From WS-2 sp036507005 (lineage in GTDB: Bacteria > Eisenbacteria > RBG-16-71-46), in the NCBI GenBank assembly GCA_036507005.1, contig DASXQT010000072.1:62001-126000 (forward strand): 64,000 nt of DNA, given 5' to 3'. Under the pieces are notes generated by a model. The model was not told the origin of the DNA. It saw only the letters and a program-made list of their open reading frames with translations, and did not search any database. The stretch's first letter is position 1. Each line of letters opens with the position of its first letter. Both the position numbers and the translations under genes were made by a program. Below, in pieces: positions 63,821 through 64,000 of this stretch.

Positions 63821-64000
63821 ATGGCGGCTTTCCGGATCGCGTTCGTCCAGGGCGCGCCGCGCTTCGGGCGGGTGGAGGAGAACCTCGAGCGCGGGCTCGC
63901 GCTCGCGGCCGGCGTCGAGGCCGACCTCGTCGTGCTGCCCGAGCTGTGGAGCTCGGGCTACGTGTTCTCGTCCCACGCCGAGGTCGAGTCGCTCGCCGAG
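63821..64000 (+). CDS. Carbon-nitrogen hydrolase (nitrilase family), 5' part
   Basis: Sixty codons run to the window edge. The N-terminus MAAFRIAFVQGAPRFGRVEE and the catalytic-Glu motif VVLPELWSSGY (about 41-51) are typical of the nitrilase superfamily, most like omega-amidase/YafV-type enzymes. The Lys and Cys of the triad lie beyond the window. No Shine-Dalgarno is present, and the ATG is seven bases after a TAGCGT box, so a leaderless transcript is likely. Confidence 0.85.
   Translation, partial: MAAFRIAFVQGAPRFGRVEENLERGLALAAGVEADLVVLPELWSSGYVFSSHAEVESLAE

Overview
The window is very GC-rich bacterial chromosome, densely packed, with most neighbouring genes overlapping by 1-4 bases (ATGA, GTGA or TGATG junctions). 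The gene content points to a Gram-negative-type (diderm) bacterium of the FCB neighbourhood. The evidence is a TonB-dependent receptor with a carboxypeptidase-regulatory domain, a PorV/PorQ-family barrel next to a secreted protein with a FlgD/T9SS-like C-terminal domain, a GWxTD-type protein, a full Tol-Pal operon and bacillithiol synthesis genes. My best guess is a Candidatus Eisenbacteria-like lineage; Gemmatimonadota or another FCB relative is possible. This is inference, because no rRNA is present.

Layout. 1-9410: outer-membrane and secretion block (barrel fragment, TonB receptor, secreted CTD protein, PorV/PorQ-like barrel, GWxTD-like protein). 9495-12592: glycolytic operon gap-pgk-tpiA. 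12589-13309: secG, then tRNA-Leu(GAG) and a terminator. 13348-13914 (-): secreted TlpA-like thioredoxin. 14101-20177: tolQ-tolR-tolA/tonB-tolB-pal-cpoB, then a BamA-like barrel. 20242-24474: metallo-beta-lactamase hydrolase, a gamma-carbonic-anhydrase/DinB fusion, a short SDR-like protein, moaB/mogA, dcd and a lone nuoI-like ferredoxin. 24499-25643: palindromic repeat and a GT4 glycosyltransferase (-). 25644-28466: hsp20 and dnaK. 28585-32950: GT2 glycosyltransferase (+) facing a nucleotide-sugar dehydrogenase (-) that is split by a 475-residue intein. 33224-36257: FAH-family hydrolase, amidohydrolase, ECF sigma factor. 36316-38946: uppP (-), a repeat, murJ. 38981-43012 (-): tldD, tldE and a CaCA-type exchanger. 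43082-45696: CMD-family protein and a large membrane/TPR protein. 45697-58339: palindromes, then one long operon bshC-bshB1-bshA-dgcN-dgcA-histidine kinase-rsgA-threonine synthase-nfeD-slipin-epimerase. 58373-64000: lipoprotein, GH113-like protein, GT39 transferase (-), unknown protein, second copy of the repeat, start of a nitrilase-family gene.

Three things stand out. (1) A class 1 intein with both LAGLIDADG endonuclease motifs sits exactly at the catalytic cysteine of the sugar dehydrogenase, so the +1 Cys for splicing is also the active-site Cys of the enzyme. (2) Many genes lacking a Shine-Dalgarno sequence have a TTGNNN-N17/18-TANNNT promoter whose -10 box lies only 7-10 bases before the start codon, often reading TAGCGTG; this predicts leaderless or nearly leaderless mRNAs. 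(3) A family of long intergenic inverted repeats (24499, 37152, 63616) keeps perfect or near-perfect arm pairing although the arm sequences differ between copies.
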